Position numbers and translations under genes: made by a program. Shown piece by piece: positions 22,779-30,285 of a DNA stretch of 30,285 nt (positions within the stretch are counted from its first letter, which is position 1; each line of letters starts with the position of its first letter). The DNA comes from a bacterium UBP10_UBA1149 (GTDB lineage: Bacteria; Desulfobacterota; Binatia; UBA1149). The notes beneath the pieces were generated by a model that saw only the letters and a list, made by a program, of their open reading frames with translations, did not search any database and had not been told where the DNA came from. The stretch lies in assembly GCA_002311335.1 (NCBI GenBank), contig DBZX01000095.1, positions 26,667-56,951 on the forward strand, read 5' to 3'.

Positions 22779-24128
22779 GTGTCGGCCGGGCTCGTCGTGC
22801 GCCCCGCCGCCGGCCCGCTCGCCGGGACGGTAATTCCTCCCGGCGATAAGTCTATCGCCCACCGCGCCATACTTTTTAACGCTGCGGCCGAGGGCGAATC
22901 GCGGGTCGAGGGTATTCCCGGTTCCGAGGACCTCGCCTCGACACTGCGGGCCGTGAGCGCCTTCGGCGTGGAGGTCAAGCGTGAAGGGGACGGCATTGCC
23001 AGGCTGCGTGGAAGAGCCATGGCCTTCAGCGAAGCCCCTGGACCGATCGACTGTGGCAATTCCGGTACCACCAGCCGCTTGCTGGCCGGACTGCTGGCGG
23101 GGCAGGACTTCGAGACCGTACTCACGGGCGACGCTTCGCTGAGCCGACGCCCCATGCGACGGGTCGTAGACCCACTCGCCGGGTTTGGTGCGTCGTTAAC
23201 GGCTGCAGACGGTTGCCTGCCCCTGGTCATACGCGGTACGCAGCTGGTGCCAGCCAGGTGCCGACTTCCGGTGGCCAGCGCACAGGTCAAGACGGCGGTA
23301 CTGCTTGCGGCGATGCAGGCCACCGGCGAGAGCACCGTAACCGAGCCCTCGCTTTCACGCGACCACAGCGAGATCATGCTCGCTGCGATGGGGGTCGATC
23401 TCGAGCGGGATTTCGGCGGTTCGGGTGGGCAGGGGCTGGTCGCCGATCCTTTCGTTATTCCTCCAGGCGGAGAGCACGCTGTCTCGCTCAGCGGTCCTCG
23501 AGTGCCGACTTCCCTCGATCTGCGGGTGTGCGGGGACATATCTTCGGCAGCCTTTTTTGTAGTGGCGGCTGTTCTCGTGCCGGGCTCGGTGCTGCGCTTG
23601 CGGGGCGTTTGCCTGAACCCGACGCGCACGGGTTTTCTTCGCGTGCTGCGGAGCATGGGCGCTGACATCGAAGCGGTGGTGGAGGGTGAATCCGCGGGCG
23701 AGTGCTACGGGACGTTGACGGTGCGTTCTTCAGGCCTCGTGGGCGTAGACCTGGCCGAAGAAGAAGTACCGTTCACGATAGACGAGCTACCCGTGTTGGC
23801 GGTGGCTGCTGCCCACGCCGACGGTGTGACTCGCATAAGGGGTGCCGCCGAACTCAGGATCAAGGAAGGTGATCGCGTGCGCGCGGTATGTGTAATGTTG
23901 TCGGCCCTGGGCATCAAGGTAGCCGAGCACGATGACGGCATGGATATCTACGGCGGCACTATACGCGGTGGCGTGGAAGTCGATCCAGCCGGCGACCACA
24001 GGATCGCGATGTCGGCGGCGGTGGCGGCACTGGCCGCCGAGCAGGCCGTCACGGTACTCGATCCGCGGGTGGCGGACGTATCTTTTCCCGGTTTTTTCAA
24101 AGAGCTTGAAAGGGTCTCGTCGTCATGA
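22779..24128 (+). CDS. aroA: 3-phosphoshikimate 1-carboxyvinyltransferase (EPSP synthase), class II-like
   Basis: AroA joins phosphoenolpyruvate to shikimate-3-phosphate, the step before chorismate. The 449-residue protein has PPGDKSIAHRAI (20-31), CGNSGTTSRLLAGLL (92-106), GDASLSRRPMRRV (117-129), ASAQVKTAVLLAA (166-178), SRDHSEIML (193-201), LNPTRTGFLR (279-288), ELRIKEGDR and DHRIAMSAAV. GDKS, SAQVK, RDHSE and NPTR are the four motifs used to define class II EPSP synthases, which tend to be less glyphosate-sensitive. The residue matching E. coli G96 is still Gly (G96 here), as in Bacillus-type class II enzymes, unlike the Ala of CP4. The GTG start follows tyrA; the stop overlaps cmk (ATGA). 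Confidence 0.95.
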   Translation: MSAGLVVRPAAGPLAGTVIPPGDKSIAHRAILFNAAAEGESRVEGIPGSEDLASTLRAVSAFGVEVKREGDGIARLRGRAMAFSEAPGPIDCGNSGTTSRLLAGLLAGQDFETVLTGDASLSRRPMRRVVDPLAGFGASLTAADGCLPLVIRGTQLVPARCRLPVASAQVKTAVLLAAMQATGESTVTEPSLSRDHSEIMLAAMGVDLERDFGGSGGQGLVADPFVIPPGGEHAVSLSGPRVPTSLDLRVCGDISSAAFFVVAAVLVPGSVLRLRGVCLNPTRTGFLRVLRSMGADIEAVVEGESAGECYGTLTVRSSGLVGVDLAEEEVPFTIDELPVLAVAAAHADGVTRIRGAAELRIKEGDRVRAVCVMLSALGIKVAEHDDGMDIYGGTIRGGVEVDPAGDHRIAMSAAVAALAAEQAVTVLDPRVADVSFPGFFKELERVSSS

Positions 24129-24799
24129 GCGATTGTTTCGTGGTGGCCATCGATGGTCCGGCCGGGGCTGGCAAGTCGACCACGGCCAAGGCTGTTGCCG
24201 AAAAACTGGGGTTTGCCTGTCTCGATTCGGGCGCGCTCTACAGGGCGGTGGCTCTACTGCTCGTGGAGGCTGGCGCCGACCCCTCCGACGAACGGGTGGT
24301 CGGGCCCCTGCTGGCAGGTGTCAGGATTTCACAATCCGCCGATGGCGAGCAGACATTTCTCAACGATAGGAACGTTACTTCGTTGCTGCGCAGCGCGCGG
24401 GTGAGTGACGCGGCTTCGCGCTCTTCGGCATTGCCCGCCGTGAGATCGGCACTTATCGAGTTACAGCGGGCCGCGGCAACGGGCGAGGGCCTGGTGGTAG
24501 AAGGACGGGACATGGGCACCGTGGTTTTTCCGAGGGCAGCCCTGAAGGTGTTCCTGGACGCCGACGAGGATGAACGGGCCCGCAGGCGTGGGCTGGAGCT
24601 TGGCCTTAGCGGCACGGCAAAACTAGAAAAATTGGGCGCCGAAATGGCCGAAAGGGACCGTCGCGATCGTAGTCGAAAGGTCGCTCCGCTGCGCCCTGCC
24701 GAGGATTCACTGGTGCTCGATACGACCAGTTTTTCCTTGCAGGAAGTCATCGATGCAGTGGTCAACGAGGTCCTTTCTAGAAAAAAATTAGCCAAGTAG
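24125..24799 (+). CDS. cmk: Cytidylate kinase
   Basis: Cmk phosphorylates CMP and dCMP using ATP. The 224-residue protein has VAIDGPAGAGKSTTAKAVAE (P-loop G11-T19), CLDSGALYRAVALL, VVEGRDMGTVVFP, KVFLDADEDERARRR and RDRRDRSRKVAPLRPAEDSLVLDTT, all standard for the bacterial family. ATG overlaps the aroA stop. aroA-cmk-rpsA is a widespread gene order. ispH, which lies between cmk and rpsA in some deltaproteobacteria, is absent. A palindrome, GCTCCGGAGC (24799-24808), begins at its last base. Confidence 0.96.
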   Translation: MSDCFVVAIDGPAGAGKSTTAKAVAEKLGFACLDSGALYRAVALLLVEAGADPSDERVVGPLLAGVRISQSADGEQTFLNDRNVTSLLRSARVSDAASRSSALPAVRSALIELQRAAATGEGLVVEGRDMGTVVFPRAALKVFLDADEDERARRRGLELGLSGTAKLEKLGAEMAERDRRDRSRKVAPLRPAEDSLVLDTTSFSLQEVIDAVVNEVLSRKKLAK

Positions 24800-24821
24800 C
24801 TCCGGAGCAAGGTCTTTTGCC

Positions 24822-24850
24822 TTGATACTGTTGCCCAAGGGGGCTATGAA
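24822..24850 (+). promoter_or_regulatory. Probable sigma70-type promoter of rpsA
   Basis: TTGATA (24822-24827, 5 of 6) and TATGAA (24845-24850, 4 of 6) are separated by exactly 17 bases. Transcription would start near 24857, giving a leader of about 48 bases to the rpsA ATG at 24905. The GTG at 24866 would then be almost at the transcript start, which argues against it. Confidence 0.52.
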
Positions 24851-24887
24851 ACTGGTTGTTTCGGCGTGACCCGTTCGGGTGCGCCAT

Positions 24888-24893
24888 GGGAGG
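24888..24893 (+). promoter_or_regulatory. Shine-Dalgarno site fixing the rpsA start
   Basis: GGGAGG lies 11 bases before ATG 24905 and supports it over the in-frame GTG at 24866 and ATG at 24950. Confidence 0.55.
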
Positions 24894-24904
24894 TTCGTCG
24901 TTTA

Positions 24905-26866
<1,962 letters not shown>

Positions 26867-26875
26867 AACAAGAAC

Positions 26876-26889
26876 GTCAGGAACCTGAC
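26876..26889. repeat. Short inverted repeat between rpsA and ihfB
   Basis: GTCAGG and CCTGAC flank a two-base AA centre (or a 5-base-pair stem with loop GAAC). It lies 9 bases after the rpsA stop. No T-run follows, so it is not a typical terminator; it could be a protein-binding site or an RNA hairpin. Confidence 0.4.
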
Positions 26890-26917
26890 AAATCTGTGAG
26901 CCGGGAGTGCACGGTAG

Positions 26918-27286
26918 ATGACAAAACGAGACCTGATCGAAGAGATCGCAAGCAGGTACCCTGCCTATTCGAGGCGGGACGCCGAGATAATCGTCAATAC
27001 AATTTTTGAGAGCATGACCGAAGCCTTGTGTAATGGGGATCGCATAGAGATTCGGGGCTTCGGTAGTTTTGTGGTTCGTCATCGCGATGCCCGCGAAGGG
27101 CGGAACCCGAAGACCGGCGACATCGTCGCGGTGTCGGCCAAAAAAGTACCGTTTTTCAAGGTGGGCAAAGAACTCAAGCTGCGCATAGGCAACGGCTTCG
27201 TTGACGGCTGTGCGAACAGTGAACGGCCGGCGGTCGATTCGCTGGGCACCGAACTCGACTCCGGGTCCGGCGTACCCGCCGTCTGA
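26918..27286 (+). CDS. ihfB: IHF beta-like HU/IHF-family DNA-binding protein with C-terminal extension
   Basis: The protein binds and bends DNA as a dimer. Its first 90 or so residues are a complete HU/IHF fold: MTKRDLIEEIASRYP, RDAEIIVNTIFESMTEAL, RIEIRGFGSFVVRHRDAREGRNPKTGD (GFGSF, and the Pro of GRNPKTGD that intercalates DNA), then KKVPFFKVGKELKLRI. The location after rpsA is the classic place of ihfB. The total is 122 residues, about 28 more than E. coli IhfB; the added tail is Gly/Ser/Asp-rich and not basic. ATG 26918 has GGGAG (26903-26907) 10 bases upstream. Whether it pairs with an IhfA or acts as a homodimer cannot be told from this window. Confidence 0.87.
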   Translation: MTKRDLIEEIASRYPAYSRRDAEIIVNTIFESMTEALCNGDRIEIRGFGSFVVRHRDAREGRNPKTGDIVAVSAKKVPFFKVGKELKLRIGNGFVDGCANSERPAVDSLGTELDSGSGVPAV

Positions 27287-27296
27287 CAGGTCGCGC

Positions 27297-27794
27297 GTGA
27301 GAGTACTCTGGGCTCCCTGGCGCCTGGCGTACGTCGAGAAGGACGAGCGCGGGGACGGTTGCATATTCTGTGACAAGCCGCGGCTTGAGGGCGACGGCGA
27401 GCGCAGGGAAAGTCTCGTACTGTACAGCAACGAGCACGCGAGCGTCATAATGAACCGCTACCCCTACGCGAACGCCCACCTTATGGTGGCGCCACGCGAG
27501 CACACGGCCGACTTCGTGAGACTTCCGGTCGATGCCGCGGCGTCCCTCAGCGCGGTACTGCAGAAGGCCGTCGCAGTTCTCGACAAGGCTTACTCTCCCC
27601 AGGGCTTCAACGTGGGGCTCAATCTCGGCCGCTCGGCCGGCGCGGGCATAGATGACCACATACACTGGCACGTGGTGCCGCGCTGGGAAGGCGACACCAA
27701 TTTCATGCCCATGCTCGCCGATTGCCGGGTGCTGCCCGAGCATATAGACGAGGCCTACGAACGCTTGCTGCCGTTGTTCGCTACCGGCGTTTGA
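27297..27794 (+). CDS. HIT-family nucleotide hydrolase/phosphorylase (Ap4A phosphorylase-like)
   Basis: The 165-residue protein starts MRVLWAPWRLAYVEK, has a zinc-binding type CIFC (C22, C25), then NRYPYANAHLMVAPREHTADF, GFNVGLNLGRSAGAGIDDH, and the histidine triad HIHWHVVPRW (H121, H123, H125). The LWAPWR...CIFC N-terminus places it in the subgroup annotated as Ap4A phosphorylase-like or HIT-domain proteins, which cleave dinucleoside polyphosphates or nucleoside phosphoramidates. GTG 27297 lies 10 bases after ihfB and gives the family N-terminus. A longer in-frame extension to 27201 lies inside ihfB and has no such similarity. The exact substrate is unknown. Confidence 0.9.
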   Translation: MRVLWAPWRLAYVEKDERGDGCIFCDKPRLEGDGERRESLVLYSNEHASVIMNRYPYANAHLMVAPREHTADFVRLPVDAAASLSAVLQKAVAVLDKAYSPQGFNVGLNLGRSAGAGIDDHIHWHVVPRWEGDTNFMPMLADCRVLPEHIDEAYERLLPLFATGV

Positions 27795-27812
27795 TTGAAG
27801 GAATAAAGTCCA

Positions 27813-28163
27813 GTGAAAATACTCAGGACAGTTTTTTACAGCGTGCTTTTCCTTGCGGCGGTGATGATAGCAACCTCGAACTCGGAGGTGGTGCAGGTGG
27901 TCTACTTGCCCGCCCTGCCGTTTCTGCCTCGCCCGGATGGGGCTGCGGTGGGCATGCCGCTTTTTGCCGTGATCCTGGGTTCAATTCTCATCGGGGTGTT
28001 GGTCGGAGGACTGGGCGCGCTGCTCGAAAACACGCGAGCGCGGGTCAGGGTGCGTTCGCTCGAGAGGGAGCTGGACCGGGTCTCGTCTCGCACTGGCGGC
28101 CAGGTCTCCCGTATTCGTAGCAGTGCTGACCTTGACCCTGACGACGACGAAGAGGCTTACTGA
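27813..28163 (+). CDS. LapA-like (DUF1049) inner-membrane protein
   Basis: The 116-residue protein has two predicted membrane helices: about 6-22 (TVFYSVLFLAAVMIATS) and about 47-68 (GMPLFAVILGSILIGVLVGGLG). A cytoplasmic helical, charged tail follows (RARVRVRSLERELDRVSS) and ends in an acidic DPDDDEEAY. The N-terminal block ATSNSEVVQVVYLP matches the LapA/DUF1049 pattern (N...V.....P). In E. coli LapA works with LapB in regulating LpxC turnover and so lipid A amount; no LapB is seen here. The GTG start has AAGGA 10 bases upstream and follows the HIT gene by 18 bases, probably in the same unit. A strong hairpin lies 18 bases after the stop. Confidence 0.75.
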   Translation: MKILRTVFYSVLFLAAVMIATSNSEVVQVVYLPALPFLPRPDGAAVGMPLFAVILGSILIGVLVGGLGALLENTRARVRVRSLERELDRVSSRTGGQVSRIRSSADLDPDDDEEAY

Positions 28164-28181
28164 CAGCTCGTCTTTTTGATT

Positions 28182-28225
28182 GCCGCGGGGCGTGGACAGC
28201 CCGGCCCGACCGGCCCGCGGCGTCT
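28182..28225 (+). terminator. Candidate terminator or boundary hairpin after lapA-like gene
   Basis: GCCGCGGG (28182-28189) pairs perfectly with CCCGCGGC (28214-28221). An inner stem, CCGG (28201-28204) with CCGG (28210-28213), stacks on the 3' arm. It is followed by GTCTTT, a weak T-run, and directly by a promoter-like sequence. It separates the lapA-like gene from the MoxR gene. Confidence 0.42.
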
Positions 28226-28254
28226 TTGCAGCACCACTGTACAATAAATATACT
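28226..28254 (+). promoter_or_regulatory. Candidate sigma70-type promoter of the MoxR gene
   Basis: TTGCAG (28226-28231, 3 of 6) and TATACT (28249-28254, 5 of 6) are 17 bases apart. The -10 ends six bases before GTG 28261, so the expected transcript start falls on the start codon. The intervening CCCGGG gives no ribosome-binding site. Confidence 0.42.
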
Positions 28255-28260
28255 CCCGGG

Positions 28261-29658
28261 GTGGCCGCTCCGACTACACTGGGGCAACTCGTAGAGTCGG
28301 GTTGGACCTCGCGCAGTGTTCGCGACGAAATGCGCGACAACCTCATCGCCGCGCTCAAGGAAGACCGGCGGGTGTTCTCGTCGGTCAGGGGCTACGACGA
28401 CACGGTAATACCCGAGCTCGAGAACGCCGTGCTGGCTGGTCACCACGTGGTGTTGCTCGGTGAACGCGGCCAGGCCAAGACGAGATTGATACGCGCACTC
28501 GTCGGCTTGCTGGATGAGCAGGTGCCGGCGGTAGACGGCTGTCCTATAAACGACGATCCGCTCAACCCCCACTGCGCCGCATGTCGGCGCAGGAAAGCCG
28601 AGCTGGGCGATGAACTCCCGGTGCTGTGGTTGCAACGGGACGATCGCTACGGTGAAAAACTCGCCACCCCTGACGTGAGCATGGCTGATCTCGTGGGCGA
28701 GATCGATCCGATAAGGGTAGCTGAGGGTCGTCATCTCAGCGATGAAGAGGTCTTGCACTTCGGGCTCATCCCTCGCAGCAACCGTGGGATTTTTGCGATC
28801 AACGAGCTCCCCGACCTGGCCGAGAAAGTACAGGTTGGTCTCTTTAATGTCATGGAGGAGCGCGACCTGCAGTTCAAGGGCTACAAGCTGCGCCTGCCCA
28901 TGGACGTAGTGATCGTCGCGACGGCCAATCCCGAGGACTACACGAGCCGCGGTCGCATCGTGACCCCACTCAAGGACAGGTTCAACGCACGCGTACGCAC
29001 GCACTACCCGCGTACGGTCGAAGTCGAAATCGAGATACTCGAACTCGAAGTGTCATTGGCCCCCCGCGGCGGTCGAGAGATCCGGGTGCCGCCTTTCGTG
29101 CGCGACATTGTCGCGACACTGAGCAGAGAAGCCCGGGCTGCCGAGGAGCTCAACCAGTCCTCTGGTGTGAGTGTGAGGGTGACCATCGATAATTTTGAAA
29201 CGCTGATCGCCAACTCGGAGAAACGGGCTATCCGCCAGGGCGATAACGAAATAGTGCCGAGGTTGAGCGATTTTCACTCGGTCTTCGCGTCGATGGCAGG
29301 AAAACTCGAGTTTGAATATGGCGTTGAAGGCGACATCGAGTCGAGGGTGATAGAGCGATTGCTCAACCGGGCCACCAAGGCGGTCTTTGACCAGCATTTC
29401 GAAATCGCCGACCTTCAAGAGGTGGTGGAATACGTGAGGGAGGGCTGGGGCATCTCGGTTTCGGATTCGATGGCCAGCGAGGATTACCTCGATGGAGTGG
29501 CCACCGTGCCCGGTCTGAGGAAGGCGATCGAATCGCTCGGAACTTTTGAAACCCCGGGGTTGATGGCCGCGGCAGCGGAGTTCGTGCTCGAAGGACTGCA
29601 CCTCCACGAACTGCTCGGCCGCAAGAGAGAGGGGGGGCGCCTGTCTTTCAGCGCCTGA
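28261..29658 (+). CDS. MoxR-type AAA+ ATPase (magnesium-chelatase-like subfamily)
   Basis: The 465-residue protein starts AAPTTLGQLVESGW, has RGYDDTVIPELENAVLAGHH (43-62), Walker A GERGQAKT (67-74), and a cysteine-bearing insert CPINDDPLNPHCAACRR (94-110). The Walker-B-like FAINELPDLAEKVQVGLFN, VIVATANPEDYTSRGRIVTP (sensor 1) and LKDRFNARVRTHYP follow. These define a recognised subfamily often named magnesium chelatase or MoxR-like. Such ATPases work with VWA-domain partners as remodelling or metal-insertion chaperones; the next gene looks like that partner. I chose GTG 28261 because family members begin near here; an in-frame TTG 28180 or GTG 28192 would put the hairpin and promoter inside the gene. 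The substrate is unknown. Confidence 0.86.
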   Translation: MAAPTTLGQLVESGWTSRSVRDEMRDNLIAALKEDRRVFSSVRGYDDTVIPELENAVLAGHHVVLLGERGQAKTRLIRALVGLLDEQVPAVDGCPINDDPLNPHCAACRRRKAELGDELPVLWLQRDDRYGEKLATPDVSMADLVGEIDPIRVAEGRHLSDEEVLHFGLIPRSNRGIFAINELPDLAEKVQVGLFNVMEERDLQFKGYKLRLPMDVVIVATANPEDYTSRGRIVTPLKDRFNARVRTHYPRTVEVEIEILELEVSLAPRGGREIRVPPFVRDIVATLSREARAAEELNQSSGVSVRVTIDNFETLIANSEKRAIRQGDNEIVPRLSDFHSVFASMAGKLEFEYGVEGDIESRVIERLLNRATKAVFDQHFEIADLQEVVEYVREGWGISVSDSMASEDYLDGVATVPGLRKAIESLGTFETPGLMAAAAEFVLEGLHLHELLGRKREGGRLSFSA

Positions 29659-29664
29659 TCGGCG

Positions 29665-30285
29665 GTGGCTCGATTGCTCTACACCCGCTGGCAGGCCGGT
29701 GGGTCGGTACGCCTGGATGCCGATGGTGTCTTCCAGGAGATCTCTCGCTTCTTCAACGAATCTGCTGACTTCAGCGAGGCGCTCAGTCGTATGCTGTCGG
29801 CTGGTTTTGTCGACAAGGGGCTCGAGGTCACCGGCGTGGACGCGTTGCTCGAACGCATTGACGACGCCCTGCGTAAACTGCAATCGGAGGTTAATTTTGA
29901 CCACGCTCTCGACGGTCAACGCGAACTCATGCGGCGGGTGTTGGAATCGGAGCTGTCCGCTGCCGACGCACTCAACGACAGTCGTGACGCCAATCGGAGG
30001 CAGTCGTTGCTCGGTCGTCTGCCGGCCGGCATAGACGGGGCCATCGAACGGCTTGGCGGCTACGGTTTTCTCGACGCCGACGCTTCGGCAATTTTTAACC
30101 AACTCACTGAACAGCTGGACGACGTTTCACGGCTGGCGATGTTTATCCGCGGCCGTGGCGGGATGTTCAAGGGCCCCGACTCTCTCGACTACGAACGCGC
30201 GCTCGAGTTCCTCGATCGAATCGAGGGCCTTCTGGATCTCAAGAACCTGCTTTTCGATCGCGTCTTCGATGCTATCGACAGGCAG
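29665..30285 (+). CDS. Probable VWA-domain (CoxE-like) partner of the MoxR ATPase, N-terminal part
   Basis: The frame is open from GTG 29665 to the right edge (207 codons), starting 6 bases after the MoxR gene. It begins MARLLYTRWQAGG, then has an alpha-helical, charged region with LSRMLSAGFVDKGLEVTGVDA (slightly split by variable residues), LLGRLPAGIDGAIERLGGYG and FLDADASAIFNQLTEQL. This R-Y-x-RW start, LP.......L..Y.F.D..A pattern and position match the N-terminal helical region of VWA proteins paired with this MoxR subfamily. The VWA domain itself, with its MIDAS DxSxS motif, would lie beyond the window, so the assignment rests on context and N-terminal resemblance. Confidence 0.7.
   Translation, partial: MARLLYTRWQAGGSVRLDADGVFQEISRFFNESADFSEALSRMLSAGFVDKGLEVTGVDALLERIDDALRKLQSEVNFDHALDGQRELMRRVLESELSAADALNDSRDANRRQSLLGRLPAGIDGAIERLGGYGFLDADASAIFNQLTEQLDDVSRLAMFIRGRGGMFKGPDSLDYERALEFLDRIEGLLDLKNLLFDRVFDAIDRQ

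Noticed and set aside
21899..23668. 589-codon minus-strand open frame opposite tyrA and aroA
   Set aside because: It has no family resemblance and a Ser/Arg/Pro-rich composition, and it covers two well-supported genes on the + strand.
24866..24904. GTG 24866 as the rpsA start
   Set aside because: It sits about nine bases after the predicted transcript start and lacks a ribosome-binding site, whereas ATG 24905 has GGGAGG upstream.

Overview
The window is GC-rich, densely packed bacterial DNA from a Gram-negative organism with lipid A. Twenty-nine of the thirty coding regions I support lie on the + strand. The gene content and order look deltaproteobacterial in the broad sense (Desulfobacterota or Myxococcota grade): skp-lpxA-lpxI-Gfo/Idh-lpxB-msbA-DUF374-waaA-lpxK, then yicC-gmk-rel-ridA-rpmB, then pheA-hisC-tyrA-aroA-cmk-rpsA-ihfB. 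I infer this from remembered synteny; no taxonomic search was possible. Both ends cut genes: skp lacks its start and a VWA-type protein lacks its C-terminus.

Region 1 (1-11018) is a lipid A and LPS inner-core operon with almost no intergenic space. It encodes a periplasmic chaperone (Skp), UDP-GlcNAc acylation (LpxA), UDP-diacyl-GlcN hydrolysis (LpxI), disaccharide formation (LpxB), lipid A flipping (MsbA), a DUF374 acyltransferase, Kdo transfer (WaaA), 4'-phosphorylation (LpxK), a nucleotide-sugar epimerase, a 55-residue Trm112-like zinc ribbon and a Kdo-kinase-like protein. The Gfo/Idh oxidoreductase between lpxI and lpxB resembles the GnnA type, but no partner transaminase is adjacent.

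Region 2 (11028-15281) continues with the RNase YicC, guanylate kinase, a bifunctional Rel (p)ppGpp enzyme and RidA. It ends at a hairpin against the convergent rpmB (L28), the only minus-strand gene. Guanylate kinase makes GDP, and Rel uses GDP or GTP as its pyrophosphate acceptor.

Region 3 (15397-19586) is pgi-mutL-miaA, starting divergently from rpmB. Region 4 (19718-27286) carries phenylalanine and tyrosine synthesis (pheA, hisC, tyrA, aroA), then cmk, six-domain rpsA behind its own likely promoter, and an ihfB-like gene. The EPSP synthase has class II signatures. S1 and the IHF-like protein both carry unusual C-terminal tails.

Region 5 (27297-30285) has a HIT-family nucleotide hydrolase or phosphorylase, a LapA-like membrane protein, a strong hairpin and promoter, and a MoxR-type AAA+ ATPase followed by the N-terminal part of its probable VWA partner.

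No rRNA, tRNA, CRISPR array, insertion sequence, prophage or attachment site is visible, and no gap without a gene exceeds about 135 bases. This is mainly a conserved housekeeping region. Its more interesting points are the missing usual neighbours (lpxD/fabZ, rpoZ, hfq), the frequent GTG starts, two possible leaderless starts, the protein tails, and the MoxR-VWA pair.
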